Assembly: GCF_045679545.1 (NCBI RefSeq) | Contig: NZ_CP166194.1 | Span: 1,364,001-1,428,000 of the forward strand | Origin: Enterovibrio sp045679545 | GTDB lineage: Bacteria > Pseudomonadota > Gammaproteobacteria > Enterobacterales > Vibrionaceae | DNA length: 64,000 bases | Direction: 5' to 3' | Shown: in pieces, positions 52,624 to 61,145 of the stretch | Layout of the letters: each line of letters starts with the position of its first letter | Position numbering within the stretch: position 1 is the stretch's first letter | Program-made: the position numbers and the translations under genes | Notes under the pieces: generated by a model | Databases searched by the model: none | Told to the model about the DNA's origin: nothing | Seen by the model: the letters and a program-made list of their open reading frames with translations, nothing else

Positions 52624-53268
52624 TTAGCCTTGATCGTCAAACTCACGCAAGCGCTCAACAAACCCACCTAAGTGTGATTCCAATGCGTGAACACAGGCTG
52701 GAAGGTCACGATTTAGTGCGGCCTCTAATATCACCTGGTGTTCGTCAATAATATGTGTGCCTCGAAAGCCGTTAGTGCGCAGTTCCATCATCACAAACTG
52801 GCGAAACTGGTCATAAATTTGGCGATGGTAATGCATGTGAAGCTCAGAATTGCAGGCGCCAATCAATGCCGCATGGAACTCATAGTCACAGCGATGCCAC
52901 ATCATGAAGTTGTCTTCAATGTTGTTGCGCATTTTGCTCTCTACATGCTCAAGCTTGTGGTGGGCAGCAACAAGATTGCTTTCCCATTCCATGTCGCCAT
53001 TGACAAAAGATTGCTCTGCGCCATTGGATTCAAGAAGAATGCGAAGCCGCGTGAGCTCTTCCATCTTTTTGGTTGAGAAGCTAGCGACATGAAACCCTTT
53101 TTGCCCTTCAGCCATCACCAAGCCATCACTGGCTAATCGCGTTAGGCATTCGCGTAATAAGTTCACACCGCTGCCATAGCGTGTTTTTAGCGACTCCATA
53201 CGCAAACGGCTTCCGGGTTTATAGTCGCCTCTTAACAAATCTGTTCTTAACGTTTCATAGAGGTTCAT
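52624..53268 (-). CDS. GntR-family (FCD) regulator of the quinate-type cluster
   Basis: A 214-residue regulator. The winged helix reads NLYETLRTDLLRGDYKPGSR and LLRECLTRLASDGLVMAEGQ. The FCD domain includes MMWHRCDYEFHAALIGACNS and IIDEHQVILEAALNRD with probable metal-binding His/Asp residues. A 15-nt-longer GTG start (53283) is possible. It is divergent from the TRAP genes and upstream of the dehydrogenase operon, so it should control both. The ligand is presumably a pathway intermediate. Confidence 0.9.
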   Translation of the reverse strand: MNLYETLRTDLLRGDYKPGSRLRMESLKTRYGSGVNLLRECLTRLASDGLVMAEGQKGFHVASFSTKKMEELTRLRILLESNGAEQSFVNGDMEWESNLVAAHHKLEHVESKMRNNIEDNFMMWHRCDYEFHAALIGACNSELHMHYHRQIYDQFRQFVMMELRTNGFRGTHIIDEHQVILEAALNRDLPACVHALESHLGGFVERLREFDDQG

Positions 53269-53554
53269 TGCCTCTGGCCTCACACGTTGGATTAATCTAC
53301 ATCCACATTCTCGTCCTAATAAAACGAAGAATATGTCTCATTTTCATGAATTCACTATAAGTCAAAAAATATCCCTCAAAATGAAAAATAGGTGATGTTT
53401 TAACAAATGAGACACATTTGGGTAACAACGGATTAATCGGATCGTCTACGCTATGTTCATGTTAAACGGTGCGCTGATTTTTTGACCAAGGGGGTCATTA
53501 AGCAAACCAATGCTGGGTACTTGAATCACAAGTGCCTGTACAAAGGAGTGGTGT
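53269..53554. promoter_or_regulatory. Divergent control region GntR / TRAP transporter
   Basis: A 286-bp AT-rich region. It carries two 10-bp inverted sequences, TGTCTCATTT at 53334-53343 and AAATGAGACA at 53405-53414, with 61 bp between them. They are candidate paired operator sites for the GntR protein, allowing looping or two-dimer binding. CAAAGGAG precedes dctP. Confidence 0.45.
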
Positions 53555-54559
53555 ATGAAATTGTTGTCCAGATCCTCGGCTAACTGGCTGAGCAACGTCA
53601 CGAAAGCAACAACATTGGCGATTGCGATGTTATCTGTAACGGCTGCTGGTGCTGCGGATATGAAGTTGCGCTTATCAGCGCCAAGTTCAGAAACTGACCA
53701 ACGTGCGATTGCGTTGACGGAAGTGTTTGGGCCAGGCGTCGCGAGTTTCGCGGAGTTTGAACCGCATTGGAATGCTTCGTTGTTTAAGCAAGGGACTGAG
53801 CTGGAAGCGATTGCTCGTGGCAACCTTGATATGGCGATGGCGTCGGCGCAAGAATTGGCTGAATTCATTCCTGCTTTCTCGATTTTCACGGCGGGTTACA
53901 TGCATCGTGACGCTGATCATCAGGTCGCGGTATTCAACTCAGAGGCGATGGACCCACTGAAAGAAGAAGTGGAAGACCTGCTGGGCGTGAAGCTACTTAG
54001 TGTGATTTACCTGGGCCGTCGTCAGTTGAATCTTCGTACTGAAGACGAAGTGCAAACACCGGCAGATCTGGCGGGCGTGAAACTGCGTATGCCGGGTTCT
54101 GATGCATGGCAGTTCCTGGGTAAAGCGTTGGGCGCAAACCCAACACCCATGGCTTTTACCGAAGTTTATACTGCGTTGCAAACTGGCGCGGTTGACGGTC
54201 AAGACAATCCATTACCAACAGACAAGGATGCCAAGTTCTATGAAGTGACCAAGCAGATTGTATTGACGAATCACTTGGTGGATTTGAACTACCTCGCGGT
54301 CTCGAAAAAAGTGTGGGATAGCTTAACGCCTGAGCAACAAACCCAAATGCAAAAAGCGGCCGATGATGCGGCGGCATATGGGCGCAAAAACCAATTGGCA
54401 TTGGAAGCGGAGCTGGTGGATTTCTTCCGTGAGCAAGGTCTGAAAGTGTATGAGCCAAATTTAGAAGCCTTCCGTTCACACGTTCAAAAAGCGTACCTTG
54501 AGTCTGAGTTTTCTGAAAGCTGGCCGGAAGGCATGGTGGAAAACATCAACAACCTGTGA
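53555..54559 (+). CDS. TRAP transporter substrate-binding protein (DctP family)
   Basis: A 334-residue periplasmic binding protein. Signal peptide LAIAMLSVTAAGAADMKLRL. The DctP fold is shown by TDQRAIALTEVFGPGVASFA, the family Arg that pairs with a substrate carboxylate in LAGVKLRMPGSDAW, and AFTEVYTALQTGAVDGQDNP. CAAAGGAG precedes the ATG. With the next two genes it makes a complete three-part TRAP importer. The neighbours (aroQ, quiC) suggest a quinate-, shikimate- or related cyclic-acid ligand; TRAP systems favour carboxylates, which fits. Confidence 0.94.
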   Translation: MKLLSRSSANWLSNVTKATTLAIAMLSVTAAGAADMKLRLSAPSSETDQRAIALTEVFGPGVASFAEFEPHWNASLFKQGTELEAIARGNLDMAMASAQELAEFIPAFSIFTAGYMHRDADHQVAVFNSEAMDPLKEEVEDLLGVKLLSVIYLGRRQLNLRTEDEVQTPADLAGVKLRMPGSDAWQFLGKALGANPTPMAFTEVYTALQTGAVDGQDNPLPTDKDAKFYEVTKQIVLTNHLVDLNYLAVSKKVWDSLTPEQQTQMQKAADDAAAYGRKNQLALEAELVDFFREQGLKVYEPNLEAFRSHVQKAYLESEFSESWPEGMVENINNL

Positions 54560-54568
54560 GGGTAACGC

Positions 54569-55075
54569 GTGAAAACTATTCTGCTTTGGTTTCAGCGAAT
54601 AGCAGATGGGGTTGCGGTCACTATGTTGGCCGCAATGTTCCTGATTTTTTGTGCGCAAATATTCTCCCGATATGTCCTTAATGCTCCCATTGGCTGGTCT
54701 TCAGAGCTTCTTTTGACGCTTTGGCTGTGGGTGATTTTTTGGACGGGCGCATTTTGTTTGCGTAACAAGGATCATATTCGCTTTGATCTTCTCTTTTTAA
54801 GTGTTCCGGGAAAGGTACAACGTATTTTTCTTATCTTGTCTGCAATCGGCATCATCATCGGTTTCGGGATTAGCTTTCTGCCGACATGGGACTACATCAC
54901 TTTCTATAAGATCAAAAAGAGCGCGATCTTAAAATGGCGCCTCGACTATGTATTCAGCATTTACGGGGTATTTCTGGGCGTCATTATTCTCCGCTACGGG
55001 ATTGCACTGATTCAGTATTTGAATCCGAACTACAAGGTGCAAGACGATGACAAGGATGAGCAGGTGGAAGAATGA
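54569..55075 (+). CDS. TRAP transporter small membrane subunit (DctQ family)
   Basis: A 168-residue four-helix membrane protein. Segments include VAVTMLAAMFLIFCAQIFSR, LLLTLWLWVIFWTGAFCLR and IFGVFLGVIIL-type YGVFLGVIILRYGIALI. The DctQ signature RNKDHIRFDLLF is present. Start is GTG at 54569 with GAGGGTAAC just upstream. It lies 9 nt after dctP and overlaps dctM (ATGA). It stabilises the large permease subunit. Confidence 0.92.
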   Translation: MKTILLWFQRIADGVAVTMLAAMFLIFCAQIFSRYVLNAPIGWSSELLLTLWLWVIFWTGAFCLRNKDHIRFDLLFLSVPGKVQRIFLILSAIGIIIGFGISFLPTWDYITFYKIKKSAILKWRLDYVFSIYGVFLGVIILRYGIALIQYLNPNYKVQDDDKDEQVEE

Positions 55076-56367
55076 GTTTGGCGTTAACACTGTGCTTGGT
55101 CACTGTATTACTTTTGGCTGCATTCGGCACGCCGGTATCATTTTCAATGATCATTGGTGCCATCGTTTATCTCTTGGTGAGCGGTCAAGATTTAGCACTG
55201 GCTGGTGAGCAGATTATTCAAGGTTTCTACAACAGTTTTATTCTGTTAGCGGTTCCTTTGTTTATTGCCGCAGCAAATATCATGAATGCGGGCAGTATTA
55301 CTGATCGATTGCTTCAATTTTGTGTGGCCATGGTGGGGCATTTTCGAGGTGGGCTGGGTCACGTCAACATCGTGTCTAGTTTGATTTTTTCAGGCATGTC
55401 GGGTTCTGCGGTTGCCGATGCGGCGGGAGTAGGGCGCGTTATCATTAACATGATGACCAAAGATGGGCGCTATCCGCCGGCTTATGCCGCAGCGGTGACA
55501 GCGGCTTCTGCTACCATTGGGCCCATTATCCCGCCGTCGATCCCGATGGTGATTTATGCCTTGGTATCGGACACTTCGATTGGTTATCTGTTTATTGCGG
55601 GCTTAGTTCCTGGGTTGCTGATGGGTGTGGTTTTGATGGGTATGAACACCTATATGGCCACCAAAATGAACATTGCTAGGGAGCCTAGAACACCGACAAA
55701 AGACATTCCAGGGATCACTTTTCGGGCGCTACCGACGCTATTAATGCCGGGCATTCTGTTGTTTGGTATTTATGGTGGCGTGACAACGCCAACAGAAGCG
55801 GCAGCAGTTGCAGCAGCGTATGCGTTGATTCTCGCTGCGGTTGTATATCGTTCTATTAGTTTAAAGCAGCTTTATGCCGCATTGAAAGAAAGTGCGTATT
55901 CATCTGCTTCTGTGGGCTTGGTGATTGGCTCAGCGCTGATCTTCAACTACATCATAGCGACAGAGAATGTCCCAACGGCGATTGCGGAACTGATTAGTCA
56001 GGCCAATTTGTCACCCCTCGAATTTTTGTTGTTGGTGAATTTTATCTATCTGCTGCTGGGCTTTTTGTTGGATGCCACGACAGTGATTCTGGTGATTGTG
56101 CCCTTGTTTATCCCCGCATGTCGGGAATTAGGAATTGATCTTGTTCACTTTGGTGTCGTGACCATTGTTAACCTTATGATTGGTCTAATCACGCCGCCTT
56201 ATGGGGTATTGTTGTTTGTGATTAATGGCACAACCAAGATCCCTCTCGCGGGCATTATCAAGCAGGTGATTCCGTTTATCTGCGTGCTTCTGGTGGCCTT
56301 GCTTATCATGATATTGACGCCAGATCTGGTGCTGTGGATCCCGCGGATGATGGGCTACCAAGGTTAG
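55072..56367 (+). CDS. TRAP transporter large permease subunit (DctM family)
   Basis: A 431-residue membrane permease with about twelve segments, using a sodium gradient. Recognisable are GTPVSFSMIIGAIVYLLVSG, SLIFSGMSGSAVADAAGVGR, ATIGPIIPPSIPMVIYALVS and the second-half repeat INLMIGLITPPYGVLLFVI-type VTIVNLMIGLITPPYGVLLF. Length and motifs match DctM/SiaM proteins. It overlaps dctQ by 4 nt and ends the operon. A terminator shared with uraH follows. Confidence 0.94.
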   Translation: MSLALTLCLVTVLLLAAFGTPVSFSMIIGAIVYLLVSGQDLALAGEQIIQGFYNSFILLAVPLFIAAANIMNAGSITDRLLQFCVAMVGHFRGGLGHVNIVSSLIFSGMSGSAVADAAGVGRVIINMMTKDGRYPPAYAAAVTAASATIGPIIPPSIPMVIYALVSDTSIGYLFIAGLVPGLLMGVVLMGMNTYMATKMNIAREPRTPTKDIPGITFRALPTLLMPGILLFGIYGGVTTPTEAAAVAAAYALILAAVVYRSISLKQLYAALKESAYSSASVGLVIGSALIFNYIIATENVPTAIAELISQANLSPLEFLLLVNFIYLLLGFLLDATTVILVIVPLFIPACRELGIDLVHFGVVTIVNLMIGLITPPYGVLLFVINGTTKIPLAGIIKQVIPFICVLLVALLIMILTPDLVLWIPRMMGYQG

Positions 56368-56428
56368 TGTTAATGAGCTAGCGATAGTACGTGTCTTGCG
56401 AAGACACTGCACGGAAACATGAAAAGAA

Positions 56429-56457
56429 AATGCCAGTCAATTTCACTGACTGGCATT
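56429..56457. terminator. Bidirectional terminator, dctM / uraH
   Basis: Perfect 11-bp arms AATGCCAGTCA/TGACTGGCATT with a 7-nt loop lie between convergent genes. TTTTC follows on the minus strand directly after the uraH stop. Confidence 0.85.
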
Positions 56458-56811
56458 CTAGCTTCCTCGATAGGTTGAATAGCCATAGGGAGAAACAAGC
56501 AAGGGAACATGAAAGTGTTTTGTGGCATCTGAAATACCAAACCGAATCACGATTTCATCAAGAAAAGGGATAGTTTCAAGAGGGGTATTCGTTGAACGAA
56601 AGTATGCCGCAGTTGAAAACACGAGTTGATAGAGGCCGGAAGTGCAGGACTCATCGATTAGCAGAGGCGCATCTGTTCTGCCATCGGCATTGGTGATTGT
56701 GGTTGTCAGAGGTTCAAGACCATCGTCGCCGATTCGATAGAGTGAAACCTTAACGCCCTTCGCTGGCACACCTTTCGCGGTATCGAGAACATGTGTCGTT
56801 AGTTTTCCCAT
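56458..56811 (-). CDS. uraH: 5-hydroxyisourate hydrolase
   Basis: A 117-residue transthyretin-like enzyme that hydrolyses 5-hydroxyisourate, the second step of urate breakdown. The family features are LTTHVLDTAKGVPAKGVKVS at the N-terminus with the first active-site His, RTDAPLL around the catalytic Arg, HFHVPLLVSPYGYSTYRGS at the C-terminus with the second His and the diagnostic YRGS end. No signal peptide, so cytoplasmic. No urate oxidase or OHCU decarboxylase gene is adjacent. It stands alone between the TRAP operon and an MFS gene. Confidence 0.95.
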   Translation of the reverse strand: MGKLTTHVLDTAKGVPAKGVKVSLYRIGDDGLEPLTTTITNADGRTDAPLLIDESCTSGLYQLVFSTAAYFRSTNTPLETIPFLDEIVIRFGISDATKHFHVPLLVSPYGYSTYRGS

Positions 56812-57132
56812 GTTTTATCACCTTCGTTTCTTACTTCGACCGAAATACCGAAACCATCTCAATACGTCTATCTCTATGTCAAAATTCCCTGAAACAGGTG
56901 CTGCACATTTGTTCGCACCTATTAAAAACTTAGCATTCCGTAAGGCATTTTTCTAACGTGTCACTGAATAAAATGTAAGCAAAAAAGAGCATAGCATGTT
57001 CGTTTTTGTGTTTTGTTTGTTGACGCACAGATTGGCAAGTCAGTTTATTACGGCAGCTAACTTTGTGGCATTAAGGATGGATTGTGCAGTGGAGAAGGAG
57101 TTGGCACAGACTAGGGCCAACCCCTAAAGAGA
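56812..57132. other. Intergenic region upstream of uraH
   Basis: About 320 nt. It must hold the uraH promoter (AAGGTG is its ribosome site) and lies after the MFS stop. I see no gene, repeat or convincing hairpin. Confidence 0.4.
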
Positions 57133-58341
57133 TTACGCGGGTTGCAGTGAAGCGCGAACCAATGGTTTGTCATTGATTGGCAGATGAAGCAGCGCAGCGG
57201 CAATCGCTAGCACAACCGTTGCCCACCAAATTGGCGTATACGAACCGTAGTAGTCGTATATGCGTCCGCCCGCCCATGCACCTAAGAAGCTGCCGATTTG
57301 GTGCGTAAAGAACACTAAGCCGTATAGGGTCGACATATAGCGTGAGCCGAAGATTTGTCTGACTAGGCCAGAGGTTAACGGCACTGTGCCTAACCAGCAA
57401 AAACCGATAGCCGCGCCAAATACGATGGCGGTTTCAGTTGTCAGCGGCAGCATCACAAACAGGGACAGCACCACAGCACGCATCAAATACAGGCTCGTCA
57501 TCACATAGCGCTTATTAAATCTGTCTCCCATCACACCCCAAAAATAGGAGCCGAAAATGTTAAAGATACCCACATAAGCCAAGGCCATCGCCGCGGTATT
57601 GCCCGGCAACCCTTTGTCCGCAATGTAGCTAGGCAAGTGGGTAGCGATAAACATCACCTGAAAACCGCACACAAAAAAGCCCGCATGGATAAACCAGTAA
57701 CCCGGATGGCGAAACGCCTCTGCCAGCGCTTCACGTAAGGTTTGTGTGTCTGCGGTGGTTTGCACTTGTCCTTGTGTCGATGTGCTTTTCATGAAGGTCG
57801 AGAAAGCGATCATCACAGTACAAAGCACGGCGAACACTTGCATGGCGGTTTGCCAATCGTAGTTTGCCAGTAAGCTTTGTGCACCTGGGATCACGGCGAA
57901 CATACCGAATGAACCCGCGGCTGTCGTCAAGCCGAAGGCTTTTGCGGTGTGTTCTGCGGGGACGACTTTCGCCACTGCACCTAATACGATCACATAGCTG
58001 GTTGCGCTCAAGCCAAGACCGACCAAGACACCAATAGACAAGAACAAAACGCCGGAGCTGGTGGCGATAGATGTGAGATACAAACCAAGTGCGTAGGCAA
58101 CCCCACCTAAGGCGACAATGCGTTTAGCGCCGAAGCGATCTGCTGCCATTCCGATAAAGGGTTGGAACATGCCAAACATGAGGTTTTGTAAGGCAATGGC
58201 AAGGCTAAAAAATTCACGTCCTGATTGGAACGTGTCGCTGATTGGCATCATGAAAATGCCAAATGACTGCCTGATCCCTAGGCTGATAATCAAAATCCCT
58301 ATCCCCAGCCATACCATTAGTGGGAACCGGAAAATACTCAT
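57133..58341 (-). CDS. MFS transporter, monocarboxylate/oxalate-carrier-like
   Basis: A 402-residue 12-helix carrier. N-terminal SLGIRQSFGIFMMPISDTFQ, the motif A loop GMAADRFGAKRIVALGG, and GAVAKVVPAEHTAKAFGLTT resemble the OxlT/YhjX-type subgroup of organic-anion carriers. The second motif A copy is WGVMGDRFNKRYVMTSL. AAGGT lies before the ATG. Substrate unknown; the position next to uraH may be incidental. Confidence 0.9.
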   Translation of the reverse strand: MSIFRFPLMVWLGIGILIISLGIRQSFGIFMMPISDTFQSGREFFSLAIALQNLMFGMFQPFIGMAADRFGAKRIVALGGVAYALGLYLTSIATSSGVLFLSIGVLVGLGLSATSYVIVLGAVAKVVPAEHTAKAFGLTTAAGSFGMFAVIPGAQSLLANYDWQTAMQVFAVLCTVMIAFSTFMKSTSTQGQVQTTADTQTLREALAEAFRHPGYWFIHAGFFVCGFQVMFIATHLPSYIADKGLPGNTAAMALAYVGIFNIFGSYFWGVMGDRFNKRYVMTSLYLMRAVVLSLFVMLPLTTETAIVFGAAIGFCWLGTVPLTSGLVRQIFGSRYMSTLYGLVFFTHQIGSFLGAWAGGRIYDYYGSYTPIWWATVVLAIAAALLHLPINDKPLVRASLQPA

Positions 58342-58414
58342 AGGTGTACCTTAAAATTGAAAACAAAAAGAGGGTGTTATTAAAAGCGTTTGTTATTGAA
58401 CGCAATTGCTCAGC

Positions 58415-58576
58415 TTACTCTGTCGATTCCATGTGGTGTCGTTGGTGACAGCCCCCATCCACGGCATAATCTGAGAGCGCACGTTGTAATGGGGCACAAT
58501 GATGAACACCGATCAGGGTAATAATCAGCACGGCTAGCCAACGCGCTAACTGAGCGGAAAGTGATTGCGAGTTCAT
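58415..58576 (-). CDS. Small single-membrane-pass peptide (putative)
   Basis: A 53-codon frame too short for most gene calls. It reads MNSQSLSAQLARWLAVLIIT then LIGVHHCAPLQRALSD and ends HHMESTE. A hydrophobic segment (about 13-24) is preceded by one Arg, followed by a His/Cys-rich short tail (HHC, GGCHQRHH), which hints at metal binding. AGAGA lies 6-10 bases before the ATG. It is downstream of no promoter I can name and reads the same way as the MFS gene. Real translation is uncertain. Confidence 0.35.
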   Translation of the reverse strand: MNSQSLSAQLARWLAVLIITLIGVHHCAPLQRALSDYAVDGGCHQRHHMESTE

Positions 58577-59128
58577 GATGTTCTCTAGTGATATAGATAT
58601 CGAAAGGCGCGTAGGGTAGTTCTATCGAAACTATGAAGCAAATGAATTGAACGCAAAAAGGTCATGCGTTTTATGCATGGCGATCGAATGAATGGAATGA
58701 GGAATGGTGGAGCGTTCTGAAGATTGGCGCACACTGATTGCTCAGCCCTTGGGGTGTTGAAGTCAAGGTGCGTCGAAATCAACACGCTTATTCATAAGTG
58801 TTTGCCTGCAAGTGATAATCACGGTAATAAAACTGCGTTTTTTGTGAATGGTTATTTGCAGTGTCGCGTCGCAGCCAATGCTATCTTTGGTTGGCTTCAA
58901 AGAAAGCAGACCAGAAATAATTATTGCTATGTGATTGAATTAGCATGTCTTTGTGATTCTTGTCACAAATTTTCGGTGTTGATGTGTTCCCGAATCTCTC
59001 GATTCTCATTGATTGAATAGTGATTGATGTCACGAACCAAAACTCATTTTTGCAATGCTAGATTGCATTTTTGGGGGTTTAAAAAAATCGAAATCGGAGA
59101 AGAATACGCCACATCGAATAGAGCGATG

Positions 59129-59229
59129 TTTTCAAAGAACCTGTGTTTTCAAAGAACCTGTGTTTTCAAAGAACCTGTCTTTTCAATGAACCAGTGTTTT
59201 ATAAGAACCCATGCTTCTAAGAAACCATG
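59129..59229. repeat. 17-bp tandem repeat, about six copies
   Basis: Units start at 59129, 59146, 59163, 59180, 59197 and 59214. The first two are TTTTCAAAGAACCTGTG exactly, the third differs only in its last base, and the others drift stepwise. It is about 260 bp upstream of the antiporter start. Confidence 0.88.
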
Positions 59230-59246
59230 TTGTTGTCTAAACGATT

Positions 59247-59284
59247 TAATGAATATGCTTTTCTCTAAAAGGGCATATTCATTA
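59247..59284. promoter_or_regulatory. Long hairpin upstream of the antiporter gene
   Basis: Perfect 12-bp arms TAATGAATATGC (59247-59258) and GCATATTCATTA (59273-59284). The 14-nt centre contains TTTT and AAAA that extend the stem past a GG bulge. There is no U run after it. It may be a transcript structure or a site for a dimeric regulator. Confidence 0.5.
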
Positions 59285-59490
59285 GTGGATGTATTCGCAT
59301 GATCTAAGACTTGTGTGAATATTGCTGTAGTAAGAGCACATTCGTTATTTCTGATTATCACCAATATCAAAATGCCGCCCTTAAATGTGTTCAAGTTAAA
59401 TAAATAACGTTGAACACATACAGTCGCCATGGATCTGGCCGCCTGAAAGTAATCTATTAATCTGTCTCGTCTGAATTAAGGGTTTAAGTA

Positions 59491-60843
59491 ATGTCTTCAG
59501 ATGCCAATAGTAAAAAAATGGGATTGGTGGGTTTAACCGTTCTCGTTGCAGTAAATATGATGGGCTCGGGTATTATTATGTTGCCTGCGAGCTTGGCACA
59601 AGTCGGCACCATTTCTCTGCTTTCTTGGGTGATCACCGCCCTGGGTGCAATGTGTATTGCGTACACCTTTGCGAAATGTGGCGCGATTTGTAAGCGTTCT
59701 GGTGGTATGTCAGCGTATTCCGAAGAAGCGCACGGGAAATCGTCCTTCTTTATTGCTTCCTATACCTATTACGTTTGTCTTGTTATTAGCTGTGTCGCGA
59801 TTGCAGTTTCAGCGGTTGGCTATATCAAACCCTTCATGCCATGGCTTGATACGCCAATGCACACCTTCTTTGGTGTGGTAGCCATTCTTATCGTGACCAT
59901 GCTAGCGAACTTTGGTGGCCCTAAAATCACCGGACAGATTTCATCACTCACCGTGTGGGGCATTATCCTTCCTGTATTAGGGTTGTCAGTGCTTGGCTGG
60001 TGGTGGTTTGATCCACAAACCTTCATCTCTGCATGGAACCCACACCATGATACCACCATGCATTCCGTGTCCTCGGGTATCGCACTGACATTATGGGCAT
60101 TTTTGGGTATTGAATCAGCGGGGGCGAACTCAGACGCAGTTGAAAACCCTGAGCGTAATGTGCCCCTTGCTGTTCTGTTTGGTACAGGCTTCGCGGCGGT
60201 GGTATACATCCTTTCCACTACGGTGATCCAAGGCATTATCCCTAACGCAGAGCTGGCAAATTCAACCGCACCGTTCGGTCTTGTGTTTAGCCATATGTTC
60301 AACCCAACCGTCGGTAATATCGTCACCATTGCAGCGGTTATTGCGTGTATTGGTTCACTACTTGGTTGGCAGTTCACCAATGCGCAGGTATCAAAATCTG
60401 CCGCTGAAGAAGGCCTGTTCCCTAAAATTTTCGCGAAAACCAACAAAGCGGGTGCGCCAATCTTGGGCATGCTCATTATGTTGGCGGCAGAGCTGTTACT
60501 TGCACTGATGACCATCTCTCCAAACTTGGTCAGTCAATTCAACGCATTGCTCAACCTTGCGGTGTTCGTGAACATGGTGCCTTACATCCTTTCCATGACG
60601 GGTCTGGAAGTGATGCTTCGCAAAAACAAGGTCACACCTGCCCAATACAAGCTGGGTGCGACAGTCGGTACGCTTGGCGTGATTTACAGCATCTATGGTG
60701 TGTATGCCTGTGGCGCGGAAGCCGTATTCGGCGGCACTATATTGACTCTGTTCGGTTATATTTTCTACGGCTTTATCGCAGCACGCGATGTTAATGATGA
60801 AGAGAGAAAATCCAACGTTATCGAAAAAGAAGTCAACGCGTAA
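59491..60843 (+). CDS. Amino acid/amine antiporter, PotE-like (APC family)
   Basis: A 450-residue membrane antiporter with twelve segments, APC fold. The N-terminus KMGLVGLTVLVAVNMMGSGI is close to PotE/CadB (NMMGSGI), as are LLSWVITALGAMCIAYTFAK, ANFGGPKITGQISSLTVWG and LTLWAFLGIESAGANSDAVE. The E. coli arginine/agmatine antiporter AdiC has a different N-terminus (GNIMGSG...). Yet the next gene is an arginine decarboxylase of AdiA type, so this protein may exchange arginine for agmatine despite PotE-like sequence. AAGGG precedes the ATG. Confidence 0.9.
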   Translation: MSSDANSKKMGLVGLTVLVAVNMMGSGIIMLPASLAQVGTISLLSWVITALGAMCIAYTFAKCGAICKRSGGMSAYSEEAHGKSSFFIASYTYYVCLVISCVAIAVSAVGYIKPFMPWLDTPMHTFFGVVAILIVTMLANFGGPKITGQISSLTVWGIILPVLGLSVLGWWWFDPQTFISAWNPHHDTTMHSVSSGIALTLWAFLGIESAGANSDAVENPERNVPLAVLFGTGFAAVVYILSTTVIQGIIPNAELANSTAPFGLVFSHMFNPTVGNIVTIAAVIACIGSLLGWQFTNAQVSKSAAEEGLFPKIFAKTNKAGAPILGMLIMLAAELLLALMTISPNLVSQFNALLNLAVFVNMVPYILSMTGLEVMLRKNKVTPAQYKLGATVGTLGVIYSIYGVYACGAEAVFGGTILTLFGYIFYGFIAARDVNDEERKSNVIEKEVNA

Positions 60844-61145
60844 AGAGAATAGTATTGTCAATTTGCATCAATGACTAAGTATTAAATAGTTGGCCTCATT
60901 TTCCCTCCAGTTATTGGGGCTGACTATTTCCATTTTTAAAGTAAACACCTCGAATTAATTTTCATTTATTGCTCCTAGAGTAAGTGAGTGAGAATTAATT
61001 ACGGTAGGAAGAATATATTTGTGCTGGTCACACGATTAGCTTAACCCAGAATTAACGTTATCACTCTGCCTGACTTATATGTGTTTTATACACGAGCCAT
61101 CCAAAGCGTGACGCTGAAATATACCTTGTAGAATAGGCAATTATT
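60844..61145. other. Spacer between antiporter and decarboxylase
   Basis: About 302 nt of AT-rich sequence. No gene or terminator-like hairpin is evident. The gap is long enough for a separate decarboxylase promoter. Confidence 0.4.

Larger units (their letters stand above)
58577..59490. other. Long intergenic region upstream of the antiporter gene
   Basis: About 900 nt without a convincing gene. It includes a small inverted repeat TGCAAT/ATTGCA at 59051-59067, the 17-bp tandem repeat at 59129-59229 and a long hairpin at 59247-59284. Frames of 60-98 codons across it have no ribosome site and no family look. It probably controls the acid-inducible antiporter/decarboxylase pair. Confidence 0.5.

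Noticed and set aside
58724..59302. Frames of 92-98 codons upstream of the antiporter gene
   Set aside because: They overlap the tandem repeats or lack ribosome sites, and their residues do not resemble any family.
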